Below are positions 50,515-61,047 of a stretch of 64,000 bases of DNA, one piece after another. Source of the stretch: Bryoerythrophyllum caledonicum (Eukaryota > Streptophyta > Bryopsida > Pottiales > Pottiaceae); contig OZ020514.1 in assembly GCA_963971425.1 (NCBI GenBank), positions 47,273,527-47,337,526 on the forward strand, in the 5' to 3' direction. The stretch's first letter is position 1. Every line of letters starts with the position of its first letter. The position numbers and the translations under genes were made by a program. The notes beneath the pieces are model-generated. The model was not told the origin of the DNA. It was given only the letters and a program-made list of their open reading frames with translations, and made no database searches.

Positions 50515-53500
50515 GAAAATGCGTCACCTATGACTCTATCTCAAGGGCACCAGGATGATGGCACTCCTGGAATTGATGAGACTGCCCAACCCGAATTTGG
50601 AGGTCAGACGGATGATGGTGAACTTGAAGGACCGGTTGATGAAGGTCTTGAGAATGAAGAGAAGGAGTTGTTTGAATATGACGTGTCTCGCTTCCAGAAA
50701 GTGGATTCCGTGACTTCAATCTCTTCATTAAGAATGAAGCCTGAGCATCTATTCCGCCTTCGCATCCCCCTGTGCAGACTGGTTTCTATGCCAATTGTAA
50801 GACCAACTCTTTCGTGCGACATCGTGAAACTTGAACAGGAATTTGTTCATGGATAACGAGATGGGGCTGCAGTATTTTATGTCTCCACTACTAATGAGGC
50901 CGGAGTGTGCATGGAGTTCACGGCGGATGAGATTTCAAATTTTGGAACACTATGGAAGAAGGAGAATGACGAATTTGAAAACCATGTAAGTTCAATACTC
51001 GAACTCAACTTCATGAAGAATGCAAAATTTTTTGTCTGCGACGGAAATCACCGGCTTCTAGCTTGGATGAACCACATTTCCAGGCTTCATTCAGCTGACC
51101 CCTCCTGGCACATCACCAGTACCGAGGTTAAAAAAGCTTATAATACTACAAAATTAAAAGCAAGAAACCAAATGACAAAATGATCTCATAATTCAGTGAC
51201 TGCCAAAAACTCACTTGTTTATATCATGCACAATTTGCATGACCAATTCAATCCGTCCCCTTGTCTCGAGCACGATGCAGTCAACGGCGATCACTTCCAG
51301 GTCCACTGAGGACTCCCATGTGAAAACCAACTTGGTTCACACACTGTACCGGGTTTAGAAGTATGGTCTTATGCCCCTGGAGAGGTTTTGTGACGTGCTC
51401 AGACCATCAGAGAGGAGACGGTGTTCATTGCAGTTGCCTCGCAAAACTTGGTATTTACTACTAGTTGATGTCTTCACTGCATTTATTTTCACGGTGAGAC
51501 ATATGACATGTTGACTTTCAATTAACAATTATGTTTTATATTTTCGTTGAATTTTATTTCAAATGTTCCATTAATGGAGACAGTGCTTGATGCATGAAGC
51601 AAGAAATTGCAGCCGCATCAGATGCCGCACTTCGACAGTACCATGAGAACACACCAATTGATGAAAAAACAGACAACGGTGTTGCGGATGCTATGAGACT
51701 AGGAGCTAAAGAGAAGTCCACGAAATTATATCTAAAGATGCACAAGTTACTCACTGTTGCTAATCCTGCTCTTGGTCCTGGATTTCTTGAAGAGGTTAGT
51801 TCTCCACATCGCTTCAATCCCTTTTAGTCATTTTCATGTTACGCATTCGATTATATGATAATTCTCTCTCCTGGACTTATTATCAGGTGGAGAGTCATTG
51901 GAGCTCTAACGAAGTTCCAGAGATGACCTTGGAGAAACTCCAGATGGTAGCTACATGTTCTACTACTCCCTACCACAAGATTAAGTTTCTTCAGTGGTGG
52001 AACTCATCCATGCCATCTCGTGACGCTAGGCATTTTCCGCCCAAGCCTGTTTTGGAGCTCCATCTTGGTCCATTTCTGAACAAATGCGTTTGGTATGCCG
52101 GGGTATGTTTACCACTACTCATAGCAATTATATTTCATACTTAACAATATTAAATTTCTGGATTCATAATTAATTAAAAACTTTCCTTTGCAATCTTGTA
52201 GATCGAAGATGCTGCTGTTGAGTTCCTTGATATGGTCGTGTAGAAGGACAAAATCCCAATCAATATGAACGTACCACTCAAGCCCGAGCCTTTAAATGTT
52301 TATGTGGAAGGGTGGAGGCGAAAAATTTGGGATCACGGTTTTTGGGCAATTATTAAAGGAGCCAATCATTTCAAACTGATTGACAATTTCAAGGCTTTTG
52401 AAGGTTCAGGGCAGGCAGTGCAAAAGTAATTTTCAAGTTTGATTTTCCTGACATTTCATTGTAAATTTTGAATCATTTTAATGCTTTTCATATCCACACG
52501 GACATTAATTAGTTGCTTCGTGTAAAATGGGCTTATTGTTGAAGTGCATTGTTTTAATCTATCTATTTGAGTATTTATGTGAAATTCGTATACAGACTCT
52601 TTTTATTGTTGATTCCATTACTCTAGGTACTTCAAGTACGAGTTGGAACCAAAAGGTGCAATGGCTCATACAAATTTTCCACCTTTCTTGTCGTCTTGGT
52701 TGGACCGTAGTTCCAAGGAGTGTATATTTACTCCTATTCAATTCCGCACCTTTACGACAGCCCACCTTAGTGGGGGAGGGTGGTACTTGGATTGCAATGT
52801 TACTTTCACCCATCCATCAGAGGTGGAGCTGAGGAAATCCTTTGATGGACTAGGTGCCATCACTTTGGATTTTGACGAGTTCGTCGGCCTTACTGAGAAA
52901 CAAAATAAGAGAGTCATTGCCAAAAGGGACGCCACTGATAAGAAGAAGGAGGAACGTCTCCAAGAGATTGTGACTTCAAAGGCAAGGAAAGAAGAGGAAC
53001 GCTTGGCGAAGAAAGAATTGGAACGCTTGGCGAAGGTAGCAGAGAAGGAAAGGGTGAAGGACAAAGGTAAGAAGGCTGATATGGGAGTCCCAATTCCAGC
53101 TTCTTTGACAGTGGATAGTGGCTCTCAGATGCTTGGTGGTTCTTACAGTGGTGTGATGAGGCCGGCTGCACTTCCTGAGTTCTCCGAAGATGTGATTACT
53201 CATGGGACACAAGTGATTGTCCTTGATGAAGACAATATGGAATACTTTGGAGGATTAATTCTTAATATCTCTATCTCAGAGTTGTTGGAAAACATGGACG
53301 CTATGACACCGATAACATATACTGAGGTTTCCCAATTTCTGAAGAAGGTAATTTTTTTTAATATCACTTGGATAACGTAAACTATTAAATGTCCATGGAC
53401 ATTTTGCAAAATTTACTAACTGATTTACTCTCGTGATTTTTCTCTGCAGTTTTCTGGAGATAAGTCTCGAAAGATCAATGGCGTGGCAGATATCAAGCCG

Positions 53501-54831
53501 GCGGTGGACCTAATTTTTTTTGACTGTCAGGAGAATTTGCCTGTACCAGGGGTGTCTGTACCAGCCACTATGGTACCAGCTTGGAATGAAGACAAAGAGT
53601 ATGAAGATCTTCAATCGGCTCTTGCATTTGCTCAACTCCATCTTCAAGACGATGGTTGTATGATAGTGTTCCACTCGTTCTCTGCTATTTCAAAAGGCAA
53701 TATTATTGGACTTTGTGAGACATATCAGATGTTGAAGAAGAAGGAATGGTTGGGCATGAATCGTCTTCACTTGACTTCGGCATTGGATGTAACTACCACC
53801 GTGAGTTTTTTATAGTGTTCTTTATTTTTGATTGATACGTTACTGAAAGTTTCCTTTATCTTCTTGATGTTGATGTTGTTTGTAAATTGACAGACGCAGA
53901 AGTTTGGAATCAGCCTCTTTGTGAAAGACCTCGGCCCGAAAGGTAAATCTAACTTTTCTTTCAAACAGTCAACCATAATGAAGAATGCAAGTGTCGACAT
54001 CGGGCGGGACGAAATGTTGATTAATTACACCACCGATCAAGACTTGGCGATGAATGGTGATATTCCGTGGCGGGGGCCTCGTCAGAAGGATCCTCGATTT
54101 TTCCAGCTCCTTTTGGAAGGCACGACCGTCGCTCGAGATCTGGTATTAGATTGCACTGCACCTACAGGTGCGTAATCAACTATCTGGTTGTGTGTTTCAA
54201 TTTCCATCCTCAAATTTATCTGTTTATTTATTTATCTAAGGTTTTGTTCTGCAAATCTAGGTGCGTCGATTACCGCCTGTCGTGGTCTATATCGACAAAT
54301 CGTGGCTTTAGAGAAGGACACCGATTTGTTTGATGCCCTTCTGAAGCCCATGGAGGTGGCCCCTCCTGCCATCAAACCGCCTGAACCCAAAGCCGTGGAG
54401 GTGGCATCAAAAGATCCCCATGCCATGGTTGTCGTGCCTTGCAAATTCAATCGGAAGGCTAGATTCAGTAAGGGAGTGTTTATATTTTATTTTCTTTCGT
54501 ATGATTATCTTTTTCTATCTTTTGTTCTAAATACACTTATTGTACAATATTAATGTGTAGCCATTCAGGATTGACGTTAGCCACAAATTTGGTGAAGAAT
54601 CAAGGTCTTTTTCTAAGCCCGGTGAAGTCATACCATCTGCCAATGTTTGCGGAGAAGATGGCAATGGCATTTGCAGAGTTTGGTTGCTCTAAACCAAAAT
54701 CCAAGAAGTATGATGATAATATTTTGAAGTATATAGATGATTCAGCAGCTGAGGATAGAGAGCCATTAGAGTCATCTATGAGTGAAGATTTTATGTTAGA
54801 GGTTTCTACAACTGAGTCTTCATCGTCTTAA
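50515..54831 (+). pseudogene. Multi-exon ParB-like plus DNA-methyltransferase-like gene (decayed)
   Basis: Exons near 50515-51115, 51270-51493, 51584-51794, 51887-52102, 52202-52425, 52627-53347, 53450-53800, 53894-54167, 54261-54467 and 54561-54831. The six introns between 51794 and 54261 have GT and AG ends and keep phase exactly. The first main exon has an acidic linker and then a ParB/sulfiredoxin-type motif, FVCDGNHRLLAWMNHI. The middle is charged (KKKEERLQEIVTSKARKEEERLAKK). The last third has VDLIFFDCQENLP, matching the DPPY catalytic region of beta-class amino-methyltransferases but with DCQE, then VLDCTAPTGASITACRGLY...ALEKD, matching the AdoMet-binding motif I. Stops: TAA 50854, TAG 51356, TGA 51588, TAG 52241; the last exon is out of phase. 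ParB-methylase fusions are known from phages and bacteria. DNA modification or binding is inferred. Confidence 0.65.
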
Positions 54832-55200
54832 ACTCCTGGATTTTTTAGAAATCTTGGATATTTTATATTGATTTTATCATGATTGGATTTGTGTGCTTTA
54901 TGGCTATATAATTGGGTGATGTCTTGTTGATAATCATGTTATTCATCACATTCTTTACAACAAACCATATACATCTGATAAATGTAATATATCCATTGAA
55001 ATAATTGTTGTTCATGCTCCAATAATAATTATATAATCACATCAAATTTAACAATTTCGAACTCCTCTAATCTCACGGTAATAGGTCTATCACTGTTTTC
55101 TCTTTATAAAATGGTACAAAAATCTTCTCACGTCCTACCAATTCTTTTTGTCATGGCTTAAAAAATTCAGCTCACCGCTCACTGCTCACCGCTCACCGCT
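54832..55200. other. AT-rich sequence after the methyltransferase-like gene
   Basis: No gene. Ends with short CTCACCG tandem repeats (about 55170-55205). I looked for terminal repeats marking the end of a mobile unit and found none. Confidence 0.4.
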
Positions 55201-55625
55201 CTAGGCTCACATAATAGCATTCCCCCTCCAGACGGCGTTGAATGTGATGGTTAGCGGCAGGGTTGATTGCAAAACTACAATTCACATGGATATACTGACG
55301 TACTTTGAGACCGGCCTCCAATACAGCCGCGAGTCCTGTATCGATAGCGGCAAATAGCTACACAAGGGTAATATCCTCATCCGATGCTTGCCACTGAATA
55401 GTGCAAGCCAACAACGGAGTGGAAGAGCCCACTCAAAAGTGAGGAGCATCAATAGAATCCACAATCTCCCGACTGCGACGTGTGAGCTCCAACTCAGTCA
55501 TCCATGGAGAAAGAGGATCCTTGCAATGACGTGCAGGGATCTCCACTAGTCTGTGCTCACGTGATTTTGCTACCCGTGACATAAAAGCATATGTCTCCTC
55601 CTGTCGGAACACGATTGTTGCAAGT
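55201..55625 (-). pseudogene. Decayed fragment of an unknown protein
   Basis: One minus-strand frame reads protein-like sequence (FRQEETYAFMSRVAKSREHR, PWMTELELTRRSREIVDS, AAIDTGLAAVLEAGL) with two in-frame stops, a TGA and a TAG. No start or end is seen and no family is recognised. The stops fit the C-to-T decay seen elsewhere. Confidence 0.4.
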
Positions 55626-57548
55626 GCATCCCATTGAGTGTTTTAAGTGACCAAAACACCCCAAGTGGTGACTCGTGTATTGTTCCAGGGATTCAAGTAA
55701 AGTAAGCTAAGTTAGGACAATCCAGTTATGACTCCTTCGTTAACTTCCTCTTATTCTTCTCATCCAATCAGGCCCAATCCGGTTATATCACCTATCCGGT
55801 TATCCGGATTTCCTTTCCTTACTTTCCTGTTTCCGGTTTTGAATCCGGATCCGGAAATATGAAACCACACACACCATTAATCAACTCTAGTTTTTCCTCG
55901 TGAGGTTAGCTATTGGAGGACGCGTCCTGTCTAAAGAGTGACGGTGTGCAAAACTCTCTCCTCGTAGATTAGAGTGACGAAGGAACCCACTATCAATCCT
56001 AACATTCTCTACACATAACAAGCACACGCACCAGGGTGGTGTCTACCTCCTCACAACTACAAGGTTGTTACTCGACAGTTGGTCACGCAAGAGGTATTCC
56101 AACCCTCCACTTACTACAACGACGAGAATCCCAGAATATCCGGATCCCGGTGTGACCAGTTACGATTTCTAAACCTTTCGCGGAATCCCAAAGAAACCCG
56201 GATCCCTTTCCTTTTCCTCTCCACCCTAATCCAGGCTTCACGAAGGTTACACAATCATGCGGAATGAGGTACGCTCGTGATAAAGACCACTTTGGAGCTC
56301 ACACAAAAAAAAATAGATAGGTATCAAGATAGAAAGACACAAACTTAACATTAAAAATGGGTAGCGCATCTCAAACAACCTTAGGAAACAACGCCTCGTA
56401 GTTGGATGCTTGCAAACTCCCTTCCTAACACTAAGTTAACGGGAACCGGATTCTAGCTGTAGCGGTGGCCATGCAAGGCGTCCGACCTACACACACAAAC
56501 TTTATGTTGTCCAAGTCCGTAATCTTTCCCGCTCTTACGATTAGGTCAACTAACTAGACCCTAACCGACTTGAAACTAACAACTAAATACCTTCCGTTCG
56601 GGAGTAAAACACAAAACCAAGAACCTACAATCAAAACGGGTCCTGACAACTTGTCCGCTACTTTCTAACTAACCCCGACGAGATCCGAAAGTTACGGATC
56701 AGATCCACCTTTCCCGGAATAGATTCCGGGTCCGGGTAAAACTCTGATAACCGGGTCAGCGCTGTGACCGTTTAACCCTACCACTCGACTCCTTACCTCC
56801 TACGGCTAGTTTCTTGCGCACAAGGCAGGGGAGCCATCCTACACCTTGCCTTCTTGGTCCTCACTTTCGTCTTCTTCTGAAGAATCCGAGAGTTTCACCA
56901 TTGATGTTCCAACTTGTGGTGAAGCCGATTCCTCCTCTTCGATCTTGTCCTCCAGCTTCTACACCTCAATCCGCTGGCTTGCAGGTGTCTTCTCCTCCGC
57001 CTCACTAGTGATGGTCTGCAAAGCTGATTGGATCTGTCGTATAGGGGCTGCCTTCTCGAAAACGGACAGGGTCCGCCTCTTGCAAACCGCAAATCCGGCG
57101 TGTCGATCTCCACCTTACTCGCCTTTCCCTACCGAACCTTCGTCTTTAGCTGAGACAACGGAGGAAGCACGTCCCTCCGCTTCTTGGGTTCCGCACCCAA
57201 GGTTCGGAATCCGGCCTCCGGATCCGAAACCGCTAGCACTACCGGAAGCGCCTCCGTCGGCTCGAATTCAGGAGACACCTTCCGCTTACATTTCCTAACA
57301 TCCTGGAAGATCCTTGCATGAATCTTCCGGCACTCCTCCAGCACCTACTCCATCTTGGAGTAGTACTCCAGTGTGGGACTCCGTTCCCACATTAACAGTA
57401 GTTCGGAATAGTCTGTCATCCGGAAATGTCATCCGCAGCTGTCACCATCCGCAGTCATCATGAGCCGTACTAACGGCCAGACTACAAAATGCTGCGATGC
57501 GAGGAGAAACTCTTTCTTTTCCTTCCTTCTTCGCGTGTTCCACCCCAA

Positions 57549-57584
<36 letters not shown>

Positions 57585-57720
57585 CGTTCTTCTAACCACT
57601 GGCCGTTAGGGTTTGTAGCTTAGATAGTTAGAACGGATGTGTGTCCGTTAGGGAGGGTTTTTGTGAGGTCGGTGTGTGCAGGTACAACCTTGAGAGAACG
57701 TGAGGAAGTAGGCAGGCTTT
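55626..57720. other. Non-coding, TCCGG-rich region
   Basis: No confident gene. CCGGAT and TCCGG motifs are frequent from 55740 to 57450. A pure CT repeat lies at 57550-57581. Short open frames on both strands overlap each other and show no domain. Confidence 0.4.
57550..57581 (+). repeat. (CT)n microsatellite
   Basis: About 15 uninterrupted CT units. Confidence 0.9.
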
Positions 57721-58221
57721 ATGAAGACGGTCCCTATGGCGAAGAAGAAGAGGACGGATAGGGATGGGTGCGAGAAGCGAGAGGAAGAACCGGCGGTTGC
57801 GCTCCCTCCCTTGACACGAGTTATTCTGGAAATCCCAACAGACCCGGACGAGTACAACGTGCTGAAGGAGAGCTTGAAGACCATGAAGTGCGACGGCATG
57901 CTCGAAGTTGCCTAGGCCATCCGGGAAGAGGCCTACGTCCAGCAGCTTGTAGGCACTCCAGATGAGAAGTACAAGGATTTGATGTGGGCCCATCCGGAAC
58001 TCTTGGGAGTTCCGGAATGGGCACAAGCATACGACTTTCGGGCCGGCCGCACCAAGGTGGTGGAACGGCGAGACGAGTTATTGGCGGAGAAATTCGAGGG
58101 ACAAGCCGACCCAAAGGAGGGCTACAACATGCAAGACCTTCGGCATCGGGATGCCCATTTGGTGCTAGGGTTTCTAAACCCTATTTTCCATCCGGAAAAG
58201 CCGAAGCGGGTAGTGGCCAAG
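57721..58221 (+). pseudogene. Unknown protein, N-terminal part, cut by the gypsy-3 LTR
   Basis: It starts at an ATG (MKTVPMAKKKRTDRDG) and has a TAG at 57913-57915, a CAG-to-TAG type change, after which the same frame goes on with IREEAYVQQLVGTPDEKY, HPELLGVPEWAQAYDFRAG and LNPIFHPEKPKRVVAK. It stops when the LTR begins at 58222. The sequence has good protein character but no family I recognise. It could be another mobile-element protein, as everything around it is. Confidence 0.45.
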
Positions 58222-60452
58222 TGTGAGCCCAATTAATGGTTCACATTTGGTTTTAGACTAACTACTTAGAAACTAGCAAATTAGTCAGACCATTGTGATT
58301 AGATGTAGTTAATTAGTAGTAGAGCTTTAGACTATCATTGAATTAGTGTTGGTAGAAGAATCTGGTTGTTAATAGGAAAATAGATGTGCGAGAAGCAAAA
58401 AGAGACAAAATGAAACTTAAAGTGTGGTGCAAGTGGGAGAAGTAGAAGAATGAGCATTAGGGATGTAGAATATTAATTAGAGGTAGTGGAGTTAGATATC
58501 GAGGAATTTTAATTGTTGAATGATTATTGATGAAGTTAGTTTAGTGTTTTAGTGATAGAGTAGAGTGTGGGAAAGACTCATATGGAAGAAGAAAGAAGAA
58601 GAAAGAAGAAGAAGAAGGGTTGGAGAAAGATTGCTAATCTTTTTGTTGGATTAATTAGAATCGAAATTATTGGGGGACTTGCAATTAGTTTGCAAATTGT
58701 TAGCTTAAATGATCTAGAACTCGGATTGGGGTGTATGAATAGTTAAACCTAGTGTTTCAATGTGTTTTAAACACATTGGTGAGGTTAATTTTGGCAAAAG
58801 GCCTTTAATTTAGGGGTTTTAGGCGTGTTCAGCCCTAAAATCGGGATTAGGGCTAGAGTGATCGTGGGCCCTTGATCTTGATTAGGGGTTGTTAGGTTCA
58901 AGGATGGGGATGTGGCCGCCACCCTTGAGACTCTTCCTACTTGTATAAGAGGGCTTGGTTGGCCAAGCTTTCTCTCTCTCTTGTGTGGGCGAAGCCATGT
59001 CCAAGTGCTCCCCCATTTACCCTTGTTTTGTAAGAGCTGCGGTTGCATTGCTCTTGTGTGTTAGATATTTAAAGATTTAACGAGGAAGTTTACCAGTAGT
59101 TAGATCTTGTTGTTAGCTTTCTAGAGACACCAAGCATGTTGTGTTTGGAGCAAAGATGAGGAAGTTGTGATGGTTTTAGTATTGAGGGGTCTGCTGCTAG
59201 CCAGATTTGGTGCGTCAACTTTGGCGGACTACTGCGAGCGGACTACAATGGCTTTGAAGCTGATCTTTGGAAGGTGCGTGGAGCTTCAAGTTGGCCTTCC
59301 GTGGACACTAAGCACGTGCAATTTCAAGTGAAGACAAAGGAGTTATGGCCAATGAAGTGCGAGAGGGTCGACGGCCGCAAGAGTTGAAGGGCAGTAACTT
59401 TGGAGGCCCGTAAATTTTTATTGGTAAGAGGTTTTTTGGTGTTTTTTGCGTGTGCTGGAGCGGCGTGAAGTCTACCCCCTACGGTCCAAGTTTTGTGATC
59501 ATTGGAGAACCGAGAAGGACGTGGCTGTTGATTAAGAGCGAGGAGGTCCTGCCGCCGGTAGTTCTCAAGCATCAACTTCGGTGGGCTACTGCGGGCGAAC
59601 CCCAACGACTTTGGAGCCGATATTTGGAGAATATGTAGATCTAGAAGTCAGCTTTTCAAAGACCTTGGGCACGCTTGAAGGAGATCTACGACCACGAAGT
59701 TACAACTGTTTTAGTGACAGGGGGTCCTGCTGCCCTTCCGACCCCCTTCAAACTCAATTTTTTCACTAATTGTTGTTTTTTTTTATTTGCATGGTGTATT
59801 GTGGAGTTGAAGTATGAATGTTGTTGATGATGGGTGAAGGTGCACATGTGAAGCCCCGGCCTATGGCACGGTTCTGGTGCATCAACATTCATTTGCTTGT
59901 GTTCCAACCTAGGGTATTGTGTATGTTTTGTGAGGGTTGCTTGCATTAGGAATGGTCTAGTAACTTGGAGTTTTACGAGAGTGTGATAATTTTTATTTTT
60001 TTCTTAAAATTAAAAAAATAAAATAAAATAAAAAAATTTAAATTTAAATTTAAAAAAAAAACAAAAGTCAAAAGTGAAATCCAGGGGGGGGGAAAGTAAA
60101 TGTTTTAACCTAGAGTTAAAGTCTAATTCATTTATGTGAATTGAAGTTACTTGAGTTAAATTTATTTACTTGGGAAAAAATATTTACTGTAGGTTAAACT
60201 TAAGTTACTTAGGGTAAGTTTAATTTACTTTGGGATTAATTGAAATTACTTAATCTAATTTATCTTTGCGTGAATTTATATCTACTTTTAGGTTAACTTT
60301 ATTCTAATTGGGTTAAACAATTTTATGGAAGTTAAGTGGTAATTCCTTGTATGCGATAAACATCATGTGGATTGGTATTGAATTACTAGAATGTGAGTGA
60401 TTTTAACCCCCTACTACTAAACGCAATCAAGGGGGGTGAAATATCACTCACA
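58222..60452 (+). repeat. 5' LTR of gypsy-3
   Basis: 2231 bases, TGTGAG...CTCACA, the same length as the solo LTR and nearly identical to its reverse complement. A poly-A/T-rich stretch with AAATTTAAATTT lies near 60000-60060. Confidence 0.92.
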
Positions 60453-60456
60453 TAAA

Positions 60457-60474
60457 TGGTGCGTCCGCCGGGAG
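60457..60474 (+). other. Primer-binding site of gypsy-3
   Basis: TGGTGCGTCCGCCGGGAG four bases after the LTR. It shares TGGTGC with the gypsy-2 site. The tRNA is not identified. Confidence 0.6.
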
Positions 60475-61047
60475 GGAACTTTGCGGTGTTGCTTGAATTG
60501 TTGCTAACTAGTTGATGAGGTGTGAGATTGTGGCATGAATTGGAAGAGGTTGGGGCCCAGATTGGAAGGAGCACTGCATAGGTGCGTGGGTCTATGGCTA
60601 ACTATGGGTAGGATTTGTTAAGGAGGCCTTAGTATGTGATCGTGTAGGTCGGTGGAATACTAATGATGCAGGAAGCTGGATTGCTATGAGGTATGTCTTT
60701 GACCTTGTATGCTATGTGTCACACTAGGATTGTAATTCGTCATTGTCGTTTCCAACTTAGTGGGTGATGCCTTGGCGCTTGTCTGAACTGAGAACAAGGG
60801 GGGTTCTGGCCGCGGTGGCAGAACCACGGTGTCTCGACAAGTGACCAGGTGAGTCCCACAACGAGGATTGTACTGTATACCACATTTGGGGGCAGCGGGC
60901 TGGTTTGTCTGGGCTGCAGCCGACATCGCCTGTGAAAGCCAAGTGTGGGGCTTGCGTTCCCTACTCAACTGAGGGTAGGCTAGATTGTTAATTGTAAACG
61001 AACTGGGGGGTAGATAATGAGTGAACGAGCCGTGCGAGGTCATTTAG
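60475..61047 (+). other. Gypsy-3 leader
   Basis: Untranslated sequence between primer-binding site and Gag. No separate gene is seen. Confidence 0.5.

Noticed and set aside
26259..60452. The two 2231-base repeats as the LTR pair of one 34-kb element
   Set aside because: They are in inverse orientation, and the left copy has its own flanking duplication GTCAA.
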